Shown here: in pieces, positions 19,649 through 30,609 of the stretch
Layout: every line of letters starts with the position of its first letter
How positions within the stretch are numbered: position 1 is the stretch's first letter
From: Gemmatimonadota bacterium
GTDB lineage: Bacteria; Gemmatimonadota; Gemmatimonadetes; Gemmatimonadales; GWC2-71-9
Assembly (NCBI GenBank): GCA_009692185.1
Contig: SHZT01000004.1
Coordinates: forward strand, 124,001 to 188,000
Direction: 5' to 3'
Length of the DNA stretch: 64,000 nucleotides
Position numbers and translations under genes: made by a program
The notes under the pieces: generated by a model
What the model was told of the DNA's origin: nothing
Database searches by the model: none
What the model saw: the letters and a program-made list of their open reading frames with translations, nothing else

Positions 19649-20595
19649 GGAACGGTGATCCCGCCGCGCAGGGAGTGCAGGAACGCCCCCGCGCCCCGGC
19701 AGGCGGCGTTCTTCGCCGCGTATCCGTTGGCGCGGGCAATGGCCGTCTCGATCACGTCACCGGCCAGGAGGCGCGCGGCCAGCGTGGCGCCGAATACGTC
19801 GCCGCACCCGGTGGGGTCGGGGTCGGGCACGACCGCCGGTGGTGCGATGCGCGCAGTCTGGATCGTGGTGGTCGTGTCCCGCCCCCTGCGGGGTGCCAGG
19901 GGTGGCTCACCGCGCCCGAAGAAGACCGCGCCGCGCTCCGCCAGCGTCACGACCAGCATGCGGACACCCGTGCCCATGGCGGTCGCCGCGACCGTCAGCG
20001 GGTCACCGCCCAGGCGCTGCATTTCGTTTTCATTCATTTGTACGACGTCGAAACAGGCGAACCACCCCGGCGGATCGGCCAGGTCCTGGGGCACGCGCAG
20101 GCCGTGATGCGCCATGCCGAGGAACAGCGAGTGGAGATCGGCGTACATCGGCCCCGCGTACCCCTGGCGAAGCGCCCGTGCCGTCTCCAGCGTCATCTCG
20201 AACCCGGAACAGAAGTTCACGTAGATCGCGTCCAGGTCCCGGACCATCGGGCCCAGCTCGGCCCAGGTCCACCTCGGGACGCCACCGGTCAGGCATTCGG
20301 TGCGGCGCGCCGCGGATTCGTAGTGCAGCTCGACCCGGTTGTTGGGTTCCGCAACCTCGATGAACCGGGTGAGCGGCGCCCGGTGCTTGAGTTCACCCAG
20401 GAACTCGTTCGCGCGGGGCGCCAGGTCCCGGCCGACCTTGATGAGCGGAACGATCTGCCACTCATCGGAGAGCGCGTGGTCGAGCCCGGCCAGCGCGTAG
20501 GCGATCCCGCCCCATTCCTCTATAGGCTGAGTCCCTGCGCCGCGGCCGTAGATCGTGTCCCAGACCATGGTGCCGACGACGCCCAGGCGTTTCAC
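19645..20595 (-). CDS. PfkB-family carbohydrate kinase
   Basis: VPDPDPTGCGDVFGATLAARLLAGDVIETAIARAN (PfkB signature 2-like). Confidence 0.86.
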   Translation of the reverse strand: MKRLGVVGTMVWDTIYGRGAGTQPIEEWGGIAYALAGLDHALSDEWQIVPLIKVGRDLAPRANEFLGELKHRAPLTRFIEVAEPNNRVELHYESAARRTECLTGGVPRWTWAELGPMVRDLDAIYVNFCSGFEMTLETARALRQGYAGPMYADLHSLFLGMAHHGLRVPQDLADPPGWFACFDVVQMNENEMQRLGGDPLTVAATAMGTGVRMLVVTLAERGAVFFGRGEPPLAPRRGRDTTTTIQTARIAPPAVVPDPDPTGCGDVFGATLAARLLAGDVIETAIARANGYAAKNAACRGAGAFLHSLRGGITVP

Positions 20596-21566
20596 GCCGC
20601 GCCTCGCTGGGACTTGAACGCCGCGACCGCGCCGTAGATCCCGGCCTTGCCGGTCAGCGAACCCGGTACGATGCGGCAGGCTTCTACCGCGGGCTTGAAC
20701 GCCCGTCGGATCACCTCGCGCCGCAGGGGATCGAACAGCTGGTCGCCGGCGAGCGTGACGCCGCCGCTCACGACCACGACGTCCGGATTCAGGATGTTCA
20801 CGATGTTGGCGATGCCGGTGCCCAGGAAGCGCGCCGTCTCACGGACAACCTGCCGTGCCAGATGGTCGCCGTCGTGCGCGGCCTGGTAGACGAGCGGGGC
20901 GGTGATGGCCTTGATGTTGCCCTTGACCAGGTCCCGCAACGTTGACGGCTCGCCCGACTCCACCTCTTCGATGGCCCGCGCGGCGATGGCCGGGCCGGAC
21001 GCGTAGGCCTCGAGGCAGCCGTAGTTGCCGCACTTGCAGCGGCGGCCGGTGGAATCGATGCTCGTGTGGCCGATCTCTCCCGCCACGTCAGATGCGCCGT
21101 GAAAGACCTCGCCGTCAATCACCACGCCGCCACCCACGCCGGTGCCGATCGTCATGCCGACGACGATGCGCGCGCCCTTCGCGGCGCCGAGCCACCATTC
21201 ACCCAGGGTCGCGCAATTGGCGTCGTTGTCGAGCGTAGCGGGGAGGCCGGACCCGGCGGAGACGCGGTCCCGCAGGGGCATGTCCACCCAGCCGAGGTTG
21301 GGCGCGAGCCGCACGACGCCCTGGGCGCGGTGCAGGGGCCCGGGGGCGCCAATGCCCACGCCTGCCACGTCCATCCCCGGCACGGCCTTCTTCGCCTCGG
21401 TGACCGATTCCTTTATAAGGCGGACGATCTCGTTGACCACGGCGTCGGCCCCGGCCGCCACCGGCGTGTCCCGCACGACGAGGCCGAGGAGCGCGGACCC
21501 GTCTTCCGCCACGGTGCCGACGGCGATGTTGGTGCCGCCGAGATCGACCCCGACTACATATCTCAT
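20592..21566 (-). CDS. ROK-family protein (glucokinase-like)
   Basis: [47 protein letters not shown]. Confidence 0.94.
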   Translation of the reverse strand: MRYVVGVDLGGTNIAVGTVAEDGSALLGLVVRDTPVAAGADAVVNEIVRLIKESVTEAKKAVPGMDVAGVGIGAPGPLHRAQGVVRLAPNLGWVDMPLRDRVSAGSGLPATLDNDANCATLGEWWLGAAKGARIVVGMTIGTGVGGGVVIDGEVFHGASDVAGEIGHTSIDSTGRRCKCGNYGCLEAYASGPAIAARAIEEVESGEPSTLRDLVKGNIKAITAPLVYQAAHDGDHLARQVVRETARFLGTGIANIVNILNPDVVVVSGGVTLAGDQLFDPLRREVIRRAFKPAVEACRIVPGSLTGKAGIYGAVAAFKSQRGAA

Positions 21567-23365
21567 CAGTCGACTTGGAGCACGGCCAGGAACGCTTCCG
21601 GCGGAATCTCGACCGTGCCGACCTGCTTCATCCGTTTCTTTCCTTCTTTTTGTTTCTCCAGGAGCTTCCGTTTCCGGGTGATGTCGCCGCCGTAGCACTT
21701 GGCGGTCACGTCCTTCCGCAGCGGCCGCACGTTTTCCCGCGCGATGATCTTGGTCCCGATGGCCGCCTGGATCACCACCTCGAACAGCTGGCGCGGGATC
21801 AGCTCGCGCAGCTTGCCGGCGATCTTCTTGCCCCAGACGTGTGCCTTGTCCGCATGGATGATGACGCTGAAGGCATCCACTGCCTCTCCGTTCAGGAGCA
21901 TGTCCAGCTTGACGAGATCGCTCGGGCGATAGCCCATGAAATCGTAGTCCATGCTCGCGTACCCGCGGCTGATGGTCTTCAGGCGGTCGTAAAAATCGAG
22001 CACGATCTCGCCCAGCGGGAACTCCCACTCGAACTGCACGCGGACGGGATCGAGATAGTGCCTCTCGATGTACACGCCGCGCCGCTCCTGGCCCAGCGTC
22101 ATGATTCCGCCGATGTACTCGGCCGGGGACGTGATCCGGGTCTTCACGTACGGCTCTTCGACGCGCTCCACGCTGGAGTCGGTCGGCATCCGGGTCGGGT
22201 TCTCGATGATCTCCATGGCGCCATCCGTCCGGTACACGTGGTACTCGACGTTCGGCACGGTGGTGATCAGCGTGAGGTCGAATTCCCGCTCGAGCCGTTC
22301 ACGGACGATCTCCATGTGCAGGAGCCCGAGAAACCCGCAGCGGAACCCGAAGCCGAGCGCGATGGATGTCTCGGGCACGTAGTGAAGCGAGGCGTCGTTG
22401 AGCTGGAGTTTTTCCAGCGCGTCCCGCAGTTCCTCGTACTGGTTCGGCTCGGTGGGGTAAAGCCCGGCGAAGACCATGGACTTGATGTCGCGGTAGCCGG
22501 GCAGCATTTCCGTGGCGGGGTTGTCCGCGTCCAGCACGGTATCGCCGACGCGGGTGTCCTGGACCCCCCGCGTGTTGGCCACCACGAATCCCACCTCGCC
22601 CGCTTCCAGTGTTTCCGTCGCGCGGCGCCCGAGCTGGAGGTAGCCCACTTCGGCGACCTCGTAGTGATCCCCGGGGTGCGCCCCGAAGGCGATCTGCATG
22701 CCGGGCTTGATGACCCCGTCCACCACGCGAATGCTGGGAATGGCGCCACGGTAGCGGTCGTAATAAGAGTCGAAGATCAGTGCCCGGAGGGGTGCCGAGA
22801 GGTCGCCACGCGGTGACGGCACGCGCTTGACGATTTCCTCGAGCAGTTCGGGAACGCCGAGGCCCTCCTTGGCCGATATGCGCAGGATATCGTCGGCGGG
22901 GGTGCCGACCAGGTCCTCGATCTCCTTCGCCCGGCGGTCGGGCTCGGCCGCGGGGAGGTCGATCTTGTTGAGGACCGGGATGATCTCGAGCCCGGCATCG
23001 ATCGCGAGGAACAGGTTGCTCAAGGTCTGGGCCTCGATGCCCTGGCTCGCGTCCACCACGAGGATCGCGCCCTCGCAGGCGGCGAGGGACCGGGAGACCT
23101 CGTACGTGAAGTCCACGTGTCCCGGCGTGTCGATGAGGTTGAGCTCGTAGATCTCGCCGCTCTTGGCCGTGTAATTCATCCGGACGGCGTTGAGCTTGAT
23201 GGTGATCCCGCGCTCCCGCTCGAGATCCATCGTGTCCAGGACCTGCTCTCGCATCTGCCGCTTTTCGAGGGTCTTGGTGGCCTCGATCAGCCGGTCGGCA
23301 AGGGTGGATTTCCCGTGGTCAATGTGGGCGACGATGCAGAAGTTGCGGATTCGTTCCTGGCGCAT
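21566..23365 (-). CDS. lepA: Elongation factor 4 (LepA)
   Basis: [23 protein letters not shown]...; full-length 599 aa. Confidence 0.98.
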   Translation of the reverse strand: MRQERIRNFCIVAHIDHGKSTLADRLIEATKTLEKRQMREQVLDTMDLERERGITIKLNAVRMNYTAKSGEIYELNLIDTPGHVDFTYEVSRSLAACEGAILVVDASQGIEAQTLSNLFLAIDAGLEIIPVLNKIDLPAAEPDRRAKEIEDLVGTPADDILRISAKEGLGVPELLEEIVKRVPSPRGDLSAPLRALIFDSYYDRYRGAIPSIRVVDGVIKPGMQIAFGAHPGDHYEVAEVGYLQLGRRATETLEAGEVGFVVANTRGVQDTRVGDTVLDADNPATEMLPGYRDIKSMVFAGLYPTEPNQYEELRDALEKLQLNDASLHYVPETSIALGFGFRCGFLGLLHMEIVRERLEREFDLTLITTVPNVEYHVYRTDGAMEIIENPTRMPTDSSVERVEEPYVKTRITSPAEYIGGIMTLGQERRGVYIERHYLDPVRVQFEWEFPLGEIVLDFYDRLKTISRGYASMDYDFMGYRPSDLVKLDMLLNGEAVDAFSVIIHADKAHVWGKKIAGKLRELIPRQLFEVVIQAAIGTKIIARENVRPLRKDVTAKCYGGDITRKRKLLEKQKEGKKRMKQVGTVEIPPEAFLAVLQVD

Positions 23366-24524
23366 AGGCAGGGAATATAGACGCCCGGATGGGGGTTTCA
23401 GGCCCCGGGGCCTTCTCTCCGCGGAGAATGCGCTACATTACAGGACCTACGTCAAAGCTTTCCTGACTCCTATCATCGGCTGGTTCGACCCCGCCCAGAA
23501 GGGCGGTTTCCTGCGCCTGGCGGCCAACAGCTACCTCCCCGCCAAGGGCGACCCCAACGTACGCCTGCCAGGGCTGCGAAAGGGAGACTTGGTCGTGCTC
23601 GACAACGGCCGGGTCCAGTCGGTGAACGGCGTGCCCCCGGAAAAGATGGGCGAACGGCAGGTCTTCGCGAACCTGAGCGCCGTGCACCCAAGCCGCCCCA
23701 TGCTCCTCGAAACCGCCGTCCCGTCCAGTTCCCGCACCGCCGAGCTCCAGCGAGTCGTGGATCTCATCTGTCCGCTCGGGTTCGGCCAGCGCGCGCTGGT
23801 GGTGTCCCCGCCCAAGGCCGGCAAGACGATCATGCTCCAGGCCATGGCTGAAGCCGTGGCCGCCAACTACCCGGCCGCCGAGCTCCTGCTCCTCCTGGTG
23901 GATGAGCGGCCGGAGGAAGTGAGCGAGCTGATTGACTGGGGCAAGGGCGAGGTCGTGGCGTCGAGCTTCGACCTGCCCCACGAGCGTCACGTGGCGGTGG
24001 CCGACATGGTGTTCGAGCACGCCCGGCGGCAGGTGGAGCTGGGCCGGGACGTGGTGATCGTGCTGGACTCGATCACCCGGCTCGCCCGCTCGCACAACAC
24101 GGCCGGGCGTTCGAGCGGCCGCACGATGTCCGGCGGCCTCGACGCCAACGCGCTGGCCAAGCCCAAGGGTCTTTTCGGCGCCGCGCGCGCCGTGCCCGAT
24201 GGCGGCTCGCTGACGGTGATCGCGACCGCGCTGGTCGAGACTGAGAGCCGCATGGACGACATCATCTTCGAGGAGTTCAAGGGAACCGGCAACGCGGAGC
24301 TCCGGCTGAGCCGTTCCCTGGCCGACCGGCGCATCTACCCCGCGCTGGATATTGCCGCGAGCGGTACCCGGCGCGAAGAGCTGCTGTCCGACCCCGCTAC
24401 GGTTGAGGCTAAACAAAAGCTCCGGCGGGATCTCGTGGATCAGCCGCCGGAGCGCGCGATGGAAATCCTGCTGCAGCTCATGCGCCGGTCCAAGACCAAC
24501 GCCGAGCTGCTCAAGTCCTCCTAG
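23334..24524 (+). CDS. rho: Transcription termination factor Rho, short form (start uncertain)
   Basis: [82 protein letters not shown]; no convincing start near the conserved N-terminus. Confidence 0.92.
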   Translation: MQKLRIRSWRIGREYRRPDGGFRPRGLLSAENALHYRTYVKAFLTPIIGWFDPAQKGGFLRLAANSYLPAKGDPNVRLPGLRKGDLVVLDNGRVQSVNGVPPEKMGERQVFANLSAVHPSRPMLLETAVPSSSRTAELQRVVDLICPLGFGQRALVVSPPKAGKTIMLQAMAEAVAANYPAAELLLLLVDERPEEVSELIDWGKGEVVASSFDLPHERHVAVADMVFEHARRQVELGRDVVIVLDSITRLARSHNTAGRSSGRTMSGGLDANALAKPKGLFGAARAVPDGGSLTVIATALVETESRMDDIIFEEFKGTGNAELRLSRSLADRRIYPALDIAASGTRREELLSDPATVEAKQKLRRDLVDQPPERAMEILLQLMRRSKTNAELLKSS

Positions 24525-26065
24525 GGCTGGGGCGGCTGGACGATGCTCTTGTATGACTCCGGGTTCCACTTGGGCTTTTCCGCAGCGTTCGCGAGGTCCA
24601 GCCCGAGGTAGAACACCAGCTTCACGATCCGCGATTCCTTCTCCCCGTCAATCTTCGACACTTCATCTCCCCGCCCGTGGTAGTCGGGGTGCGTCCCGTT
24701 GAAGAAGAACAGGATCGGCACGCCCTTCTGCGCGAAGTTGTAGTGGTCGGATCGCTGGTAGAAGTGTTCTTCCGGCCAGATGTCGTCGATCGCGGTCATG
24801 TTAAGCTCGGGGTGCGCGGCGTTCACGCGGTTGAGCGTGGCGCCCAGGTCCGAGTGCTCCTTCCCGATCGCGACGATCGTGTCCTTCCAGTTCCGCCCCA
24901 CCATGTCGGTGTTCAGGTCCGCGATGACCTGCGACATCTCGACCGGCGGGTGGAGGCTGAAGTACTCGCTGCCCCAGAGCCCGCGTTCCTCGCCGCTCAC
25001 CGTGAGAAAGATGAGCGAGCGCTTCGGCCGCGGAGTGAGTTTCGAAAACGCCTGCGCCAGCTGAACGACCGCGATCGTGCCCGATGCGTCGTCATCGGCG
25101 CCATTGAAGATGGAATCGCCTGTGGCGTCGGGCGTGCCGACGCCGACGTGATCCATGTGGCCGCTGAACACCACGTACTCGTTCTTGAGCACCGGGTCAC
25201 TGCCTTCGAGAATCCCGACCGCATTGGGGGCGCTCAGCGTGGCTCCGGTCTGCAGCTTGAGGGCGATGGACATGGTGAGGTCCATCGGCGTCCGCTGGGC
25301 GGGGCCGGTGGTCTGCCGAAGGGCGGCGATGTTTGCACCCCGGCGCTCGAGAGCGGCGCGTATCGCCGCCTCGCGCACGAGTATGAGGGGTGGGCGAAGC
25401 TGGCCGCTCGGGCCGCCGTCTGCCTGCCAGGCGGGGATGACCCGCGCGGCGAGCGCGTTGGTGGAGAGTACGCGCCACGCCTGATCGGCGACCGGGGTCA
25501 CCAGCACCGTGGCCGCCGGGTGCTGGGCGTTGATCGCGGTGAGGCCGCGGACGAGGGGGTTGTTCCGGCCCGTCGGGTCTTCGGGCGAGAGGAGCAGGAC
25601 GACAATGGTTCCCCCCAGCTCCAGCTGCCGTGCTGATGTCGCATCAATGGCGGAGCCGGTCACGATCACGACCTTGCCCGACGTCTCAATGTCCGCGGCG
25701 CCGACCGGAGTAGCCTCGCCGGGGATCCGGAACGATGGCCCGCCGCTCACCACTACCGTGGATGCCACCGTGTCGAGCTGGATCCGGTGCAGGGGATATC
25801 GCTGAATGAACCGGCCGCTGTCCCCGCCCGGCTTCAGGCCGAACTTCCTGAACTCCCCGCCAATGAAGGTCGCGACCTTTTCAAGCTCCGGGCTTGGTGT
25901 CGCGCGCCCGCGCATCGAATCGTGCGCAATGACCCCGATGCGCCGGATGATCTCTTCCGGGGTGATTGTGGACACCGCCTTCGCGACTGATTGATCGGTC
26001 TGGGCGGAGAGCGGGGACGCGAAGAGGGCGAGGGCGAGCGCGACGGTGAGATTGGGGCGGTTCAC
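24521..26065 (-). CDS. Secreted M28-family metallopeptidase
   Basis: Signal peptide; FSGHMDHVG..., GADDDASGTIAVVQLAQAF, SGEERGLWGSEYF. Confidence 0.88.
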   Translation of the reverse strand: MNRPNLTVALALALFASPLSAQTDQSVAKAVSTITPEEIIRRIGVIAHDSMRGRATPSPELEKVATFIGGEFRKFGLKPGGDSGRFIQRYPLHRIQLDTVASTVVVSGGPSFRIPGEATPVGAADIETSGKVVIVTGSAIDATSARQLELGGTIVVLLLSPEDPTGRNNPLVRGLTAINAQHPAATVLVTPVADQAWRVLSTNALAARVIPAWQADGGPSGQLRPPLILVREAAIRAALERRGANIAALRQTTGPAQRTPMDLTMSIALKLQTGATLSAPNAVGILEGSDPVLKNEYVVFSGHMDHVGVGTPDATGDSIFNGADDDASGTIAVVQLAQAFSKLTPRPKRSLIFLTVSGEERGLWGSEYFSLHPPVEMSQVIADLNTDMVGRNWKDTIVAIGKEHSDLGATLNRVNAAHPELNMTAIDDIWPEEHFYQRSDHYNFAQKGVPILFFFNGTHPDYHGRGDEVSKIDGEKESRIVKLVFYLGLDLANAAEKPKWNPESYKSIVQPPQP

Positions 26066-26102
26066 TGGGACTCCTGGGGGCGGATGGGTAGTGAAGTTTA
26101 AC

Positions 26103-26175
26103 AGCGGATGAGCGGATGAGCGGATTGAATCGGCACTTATCCGCTCAACCGCTCAACCGCTCAACCGCCCATCCG
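26103..26175. repeat. Element B: 8-bp-unit inverted tandem-repeat hairpin, intergenic
   Basis: AGCGGATGAGCGGATGAGCGGATTG ... ATCCGCTCAACCGCTCAACCGCTCAACCGCCCATCCG. Confidence 0.93.
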
Positions 26176-26176
26176 T

Positions 26177-27634
26177 TCAGTTCGGGTCCTCGACCCTCCG
26201 CCCACTGCCTTCCGTCTTGGCGGGCTCGCTTGGCCGCCGTTCCGGCTGCGGCTGAGCCTTGGGTGGTGCTTCCCGGGCCTGCGGTTGCTCCCGCCGCTCA
26301 GGTTGCGGCCGCGTCTCGGGTTGGCGCTCCGGTTCCCGCGGACGCTCGACTTGCCTCGTGGTTTCCGGCTGGCGCCGTACCTCCGGCCGAGCCTGGCCGC
26401 GGTCGGTATCCGCGCGGGGCTGCGGCTTCACTTCTCGATCGGGCACGCGCCGCGTGGCCGGCGCGTCGTTCGACTGGCCCGATTCATCCTTGGGCTCCCG
26501 ACGTTCGAGCTGCGGCAACTGACGGGCATCGCCGGTCGAGGGACGGCGTATTGCCTCGCCCGCGTCCGTGCTGGGCCGGCGGCCCGACGGCTCGTTGGGC
26601 ACGACCCGCCGGTCCGGCTGGTCTGGGGTTACCCCGCGGCCTGTTTCCGCCGACGGATTGTCGTTGCCAATCACGCGCCGGCCAGGCCCCACCGCAGCAT
26701 TTCCCGCGGAGCTGCCCGACCGCGTGTCTGGCACATTGCGCCGCACGATGGGCGAGGGCACCTGTCCCACGCCGCCCAGGTCGCGGCCCCGAATGCCGGG
26801 GTCAATGAGGACTCGGCCGCCGGCGTCGTCCACCGGCCGCTGGCGCACGCGGGTCACGAAGGCTTCGCTCGGCGCACGGTTCTGAATGACGTACCGCGGC
26901 GCGATGCGGGTCGTCCTGGTGTACACGAACCGGGGCCGGCCGCCGTACCGCACGGGGTTGTAGTAGAAGTCGTCGTAGATCACCACCCGGAACCGGAAGC
27001 ACGACCGCGCATACGGGTTCCAGTACGGGAACGACGCGTAGGTGTGGCAGTCGTAGCACAGGAATCGGGGGTAGTCGTATTTCTGCTCCACATAGTAGGG
27101 CAGGATGTCATACGAGTACTCGGAGTAGTTCGCCGGCACGATCCGGTCTACCAGGTCGGTCAGCGCAACGTACGGATCACCCGTGACGCGGCCGCTGGCC
27201 GCGATCTCGCGGTAGTCCCAATGGTCGCCTCGCACCAGCGAGTTGTAGGAGAACGGATCGGCGCTGGCCACCGCGAAGAGGTAGCCCTGGCCCGGGTAGT
27301 CGTCCACGACGAACGCGTAGCGGTCGCCGTAGGACTGGGTCTCGTACCGCTGGCCGCCGCGCGCGTAGTTGTCTTCCCACGGCTCGGTGGGGAAGAGCAC
27401 ACGCAGGCGCCCGTCCGTGTCGATGCGGAACACGGTCACGTAGGCGTCCTGCGACGCGCGGAAGTACACGCGGACCTGCTGTCCGCGGCGGAAAACATCT
27501 TCTTCGTTGGACCAGACTTCGACCGACGGCGCGCCATTCGCGCCATGACGGTCAATCCGGCCAGCCGCAGGGGCGGGTGCACCGCCCGGCGGGTGTGCGA
27601 TGGCCAATGCGGCCAAGATTGTCTTGAACATCAT
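26177..27634 (-). CDS. DUF4384-like secreted protein with Arg/Pro/Glu-rich low-complexity C-terminus
   Basis: VEVWSNEEDVFRRGQQVRVYFRASQDAYVTVFRIDTDGRLRVLFPTEPWEDN; C-terminal RQPETTRQVERPREPERQPETRPQPERREQ. Confidence 0.68.
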   Translation of the reverse strand: MMFKTILAALAIAHPPGGAPAPAAGRIDRHGANGAPSVEVWSNEEDVFRRGQQVRVYFRASQDAYVTVFRIDTDGRLRVLFPTEPWEDNYARGGQRYETQSYGDRYAFVVDDYPGQGYLFAVASADPFSYNSLVRGDHWDYREIAASGRVTGDPYVALTDLVDRIVPANYSEYSYDILPYYVEQKYDYPRFLCYDCHTYASFPYWNPYARSCFRFRVVIYDDFYYNPVRYGGRPRFVYTRTTRIAPRYVIQNRAPSEAFVTRVRQRPVDDAGGRVLIDPGIRGRDLGGVGQVPSPIVRRNVPDTRSGSSAGNAAVGPGRRVIGNDNPSAETGRGVTPDQPDRRVVPNEPSGRRPSTDAGEAIRRPSTGDARQLPQLERREPKDESGQSNDAPATRRVPDREVKPQPRADTDRGQARPEVRRQPETTRQVERPREPERQPETRPQPERREQPQAREAPPKAQPQPERRPSEPAKTEGSGRRVEDPN

Positions 27635-27846
27635 GTTGCCTCCCAGCCGGCCCTCGTTGTGCTTAGCCGGCAACCTATTCCATTAAGCACGCCTTGTGCC
27701 ACCGTTCGACTATGGTCTAACACGTTGCCACGCAAGAGCATGGGGCAGGGCGGTCCATCCCCAAAACGAGGTCACCTGTCCGTGGATGGTGACACTCTGG
27801 AACTCGCGTTGACGATGTGCGTGAGCCCCCGGTACGTTCCTGCCCA

Positions 27847-28752
27847 ATGGCAAAGCTCGAGCGCCTCGACCTTCTCGACCCTTACGAAGTAGCCCAGCTG
27901 GGCGGCCTCGAGCTCATTGCCGAAGGGGTCGTCGAGGGGTTTCTCTCGGGGTTGCACCGCTCCCCGTTTCACGGGTTTTCCGTCGAGTTCGCCGAGCACC
28001 GTCCGTACCAGCCGGGCGACGAGCCCCGCTATGTGGACTGGAAGATGCTCGCGCGGACAGACCGGCTCACGGTCAAGCAGTTTGAACAGGAGACCAATCT
28101 CCGCTCCATGCTGGTGCTGGATGCCAGCAGTTCCATGCACTGGAGCGGATCCGATCGGCGGCTGTCGAAACTGGAATACGCCAAGCGACTCGCGGCCGCC
28201 CTTTCGCTGATCACGCTCCGCCAGCGGGACGCCACCGGGTTCATCGGGTTTGACGACGAGGTGCGCGCCGTCGTGCCGGCCCGCGCGAAACTCCAGCATT
28301 GGTGGACTGTGGTCTCGGCGATTTCCAAGCTCAAGCCGGGGAAAGGCACCGCCGCCGAGCCCGCGCTCCGGCGCGTAACCGACCTCCTCCGGCGGCGTGG
28401 CCTGGTCGTGTTCATCTCGGATCTCCTCATCGACATGGATCTCACGCTCCTCTCGCTCCAGTTCCTCCGGCATCGCGGGCACCAGGTCGTCGTCTTTCAC
28501 GTGATGGATCCCGGCGAGGTCACGCTCGAGGGACCGCCTGAGGCCCGGTTCGAAGACCCCGAGACGGGCGGCGGCGTCATCGCCCGGCCGCGCGAGTTGC
28601 GCGCCGCCTATGCGGAAACGGTCCAGCGGACGATTGCCGAGTGGCGACTGGCCTGCCGCCGTGGCGGCATCGCGTACCATCACGTTCTGACCGACACACC
28701 GTTCGGACATGTATTGCGCCGCGCGACTGCGCGGCGGTCCCGGCTCGGGTGA
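27847..28752 (+). CDS. DUF58 domain protein
   Basis: FSVEFAEHRPYQPGDEPRYVDWKMLARTDRLTVKQFEQETNLRSMLVLDASSSM. Confidence 0.94.
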   Translation: MAKLERLDLLDPYEVAQLGGLELIAEGVVEGFLSGLHRSPFHGFSVEFAEHRPYQPGDEPRYVDWKMLARTDRLTVKQFEQETNLRSMLVLDASSSMHWSGSDRRLSKLEYAKRLAAALSLITLRQRDATGFIGFDDEVRAVVPARAKLQHWWTVVSAISKLKPGKGTAAEPALRRVTDLLRRRGLVVFISDLLIDMDLTLLSLQFLRHRGHQVVVFHVMDPGEVTLEGPPEARFEDPETGGGVIARPRELRAAYAETVQRTIAEWRLACRRGGIAYHHVLTDTPFGHVLRRATARRSRLG

Positions 28753-30557
28753 TCGCGTTTCTCCAGCCGCTGTGGCTGCTCGCGTTGTCCGCGGCGGCCA
28801 TCCCGGCGCTGTTGCACCTGCGTCAGCGGCATAACCCGCCGACGATCCTGTTTCCCGCCGTCCGCTACCTCCAGCAGACCAAGCGCGAGCATAGCAAGCG
28901 GCTCAAGCTCCGGAATCTTCTCCTCCTCATGCTCCGCACGCTGATCATCATCCTCATCGTGCTGGCTGCGGCTCGGCCGGTGGCCACGGTCCAGGTCGGC
29001 GGGGTGCACACACCCACCGCGTTGGCCATCGTGGTGGACAACTCGCTGTCGTCCGGCGTCGTACTGGGCGGGCGCCGGCTGTCCGACCTGCTGGTCGAAC
29101 GGGCCCGCGAGGTCGTGGGCCGGGTGTCGGAAAGCGATCACCTGTGGCTCGTGCTGGCCGACGGGGTTCCCCACCGCGTGAGCCGCCTCGACGCGTCGCG
29201 GGTGCTGGACAGCGTCGCTCCCCAGCCGCTCCGGCTCGACCTGGGTGACGCGGTTCGCGCCGCGTCCTCGGCGGTGACCGGCGATATCCTGCCCTCGCAC
29301 GAGGTCGTGGTGTTCTCCGACCGGCAGGCCACGGCGCTCTCGCCGGGGGCGACACCCGAGGCGCGGGTGCTCGTGTGGCAGGCGCCCGACCCGGTGGAGA
29401 ACCGCGGGGTGGATTCCGCCCGGGCCGAGCCCGCTGTGTGGCGCCCCGCCGGCACGGTCATCGTGGCGGTTGGCGGGTCGGGCTCCGCACCCGGGGCTAT
29501 CCAGCTCCGGATCGGGAACCAGGAACTGGCACGCGCCGTGGCCTCGCCGGGAGAACGGGTGGCGCTCCGTCCCCGAGTCCTCCAGCGTGGCTGGTTCCGC
29601 GCCGACGTCGCGATGGATCCCGACGAACTGCGCATGGACGACGAGTGGCACTTGGCGGTGCGCGTGGCAGAGCCGGCGGCCGCGCACGCCGGAGTCGGGG
29701 CCGGCCGGTTCGTGCGGGAGGGCCTCTCGGTGCTGCAAGGGTCCGGGCGCGTCGGCACGGGCGACGTCGTCGTGCTGGATGACCGCCTCATGTCCGGCCG
29801 CGGCGTGATGTTCCCGCCCGCCGACCCCGCGATGCTGGGTGCGGCGAACCGCGCGCTTGCCGCGCGGCAGTTCCCGTGGCGGTTCGGCGATCGCGTCACG
29901 GGCGAATGGCAGCTGGGGGGGATGGTCGGCCCGGCAGCCGGCCAGCCGGTCCTCACGCGACACGTGCTCGAGGGCACGGCGGGGGCCGGCGGCCAGGTGC
30001 TCGCCACGGTTGGCGGCGAGCCCTGGATGGTGCGCAACGGAGACCTGGTCCTGATCGCGAGCCGCATCGAGCAGGACTGGACGGTTCTCCCGGTGTCGGC
30101 GGCCTTCGTCCCGTTCCTGGACCTGCTGGTGAACGAGCTGGCGACCAGCAGCTCTGTGGTCGTCCGCGGCCTTCCGGGCGAGCCGGTCGAGCTGCCGTCC
30201 AACGCGAGCACCGTGCTGGGGCCGGAAGGCCCGGGGCACGCGACCAGCGAGGGGCGCTACGCGGCCCCGCTCAAGCCAGGCGTGTATTTCCTGGCGTCGG
30301 CGGCGGGCGATACCGTGGGCGCGCTCGAGGTGAACCACGATCCGCGCGAATCGCTGCTGACGCCGGCCGACCGCCGCTCCCTCCGCGCGACACTCGGCGC
30401 CGATGCGGAGTTGCTGGACGACAACGGGATCACGCGGGAGATGTTCCGCGGCAACCGCCGGGCGGATCTCTCGGGTATGTTGATCGCCGCGGCGGTGCTC
30501 GCCGCGTTGCTGGAGTTATTCCTTGCCACGGCGGGAGGCCGCCGGGAGTCGCGGTAG
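28749..30557 (+). CDS. BatA/aerotolerance-type membrane protein
   Basis: FLQPLWLLALSAAAIPALLHLRQRHNPPTILFPAVRYLQQTKREHSKRLKLRNLLLLMLRTL; GTGA overlap with DUF58 gene. Confidence 0.82.
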   Translation: MIAFLQPLWLLALSAAAIPALLHLRQRHNPPTILFPAVRYLQQTKREHSKRLKLRNLLLLMLRTLIIILIVLAAARPVATVQVGGVHTPTALAIVVDNSLSSGVVLGGRRLSDLLVERAREVVGRVSESDHLWLVLADGVPHRVSRLDASRVLDSVAPQPLRLDLGDAVRAASSAVTGDILPSHEVVVFSDRQATALSPGATPEARVLVWQAPDPVENRGVDSARAEPAVWRPAGTVIVAVGGSGSAPGAIQLRIGNQELARAVASPGERVALRPRVLQRGWFRADVAMDPDELRMDDEWHLAVRVAEPAAAHAGVGAGRFVREGLSVLQGSGRVGTGDVVVLDDRLMSGRGVMFPPADPAMLGAANRALAARQFPWRFGDRVTGEWQLGGMVGPAAGQPVLTRHVLEGTAGAGGQVLATVGGEPWMVRNGDLVLIASRIEQDWTVLPVSAAFVPFLDLLVNELATSSSVVVRGLPGEPVELPSNASTVLGPEGPGHATSEGRYAAPLKPGVYFLASAAGDTVGALEVNHDPRESLLTPADRRSLRATLGADAELLDDNGITREMFRGNRRADLSGMLIAAAVLAALLELFLATAGGRRESR

Positions 30558-30609
30558 CAGGGCAGTAGAAGGGACGGATGCAGGAGGACGGTCGAGTGGG
30601 GGTCAACTG

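Noticed and set aside
26285-27892. 535-aa plus-strand ORF
   Set aside because: Antisense shadow of the DUF4384-like gene and its low-complexity tail.
28680-30338. 552-aa minus-strand ORF
   Set aside because: Shadow of the DUF58/BatA genes; no recognisable domains.
30546-30605. Purine-rich stretch between the BatA-like gene and mfd (GCAGGGCAGTAGAAGGGACGGATGCAGGAGGACGG)
   Set aside because: Unit period is unclear and no complementary arm is seen; too weak to call an element.
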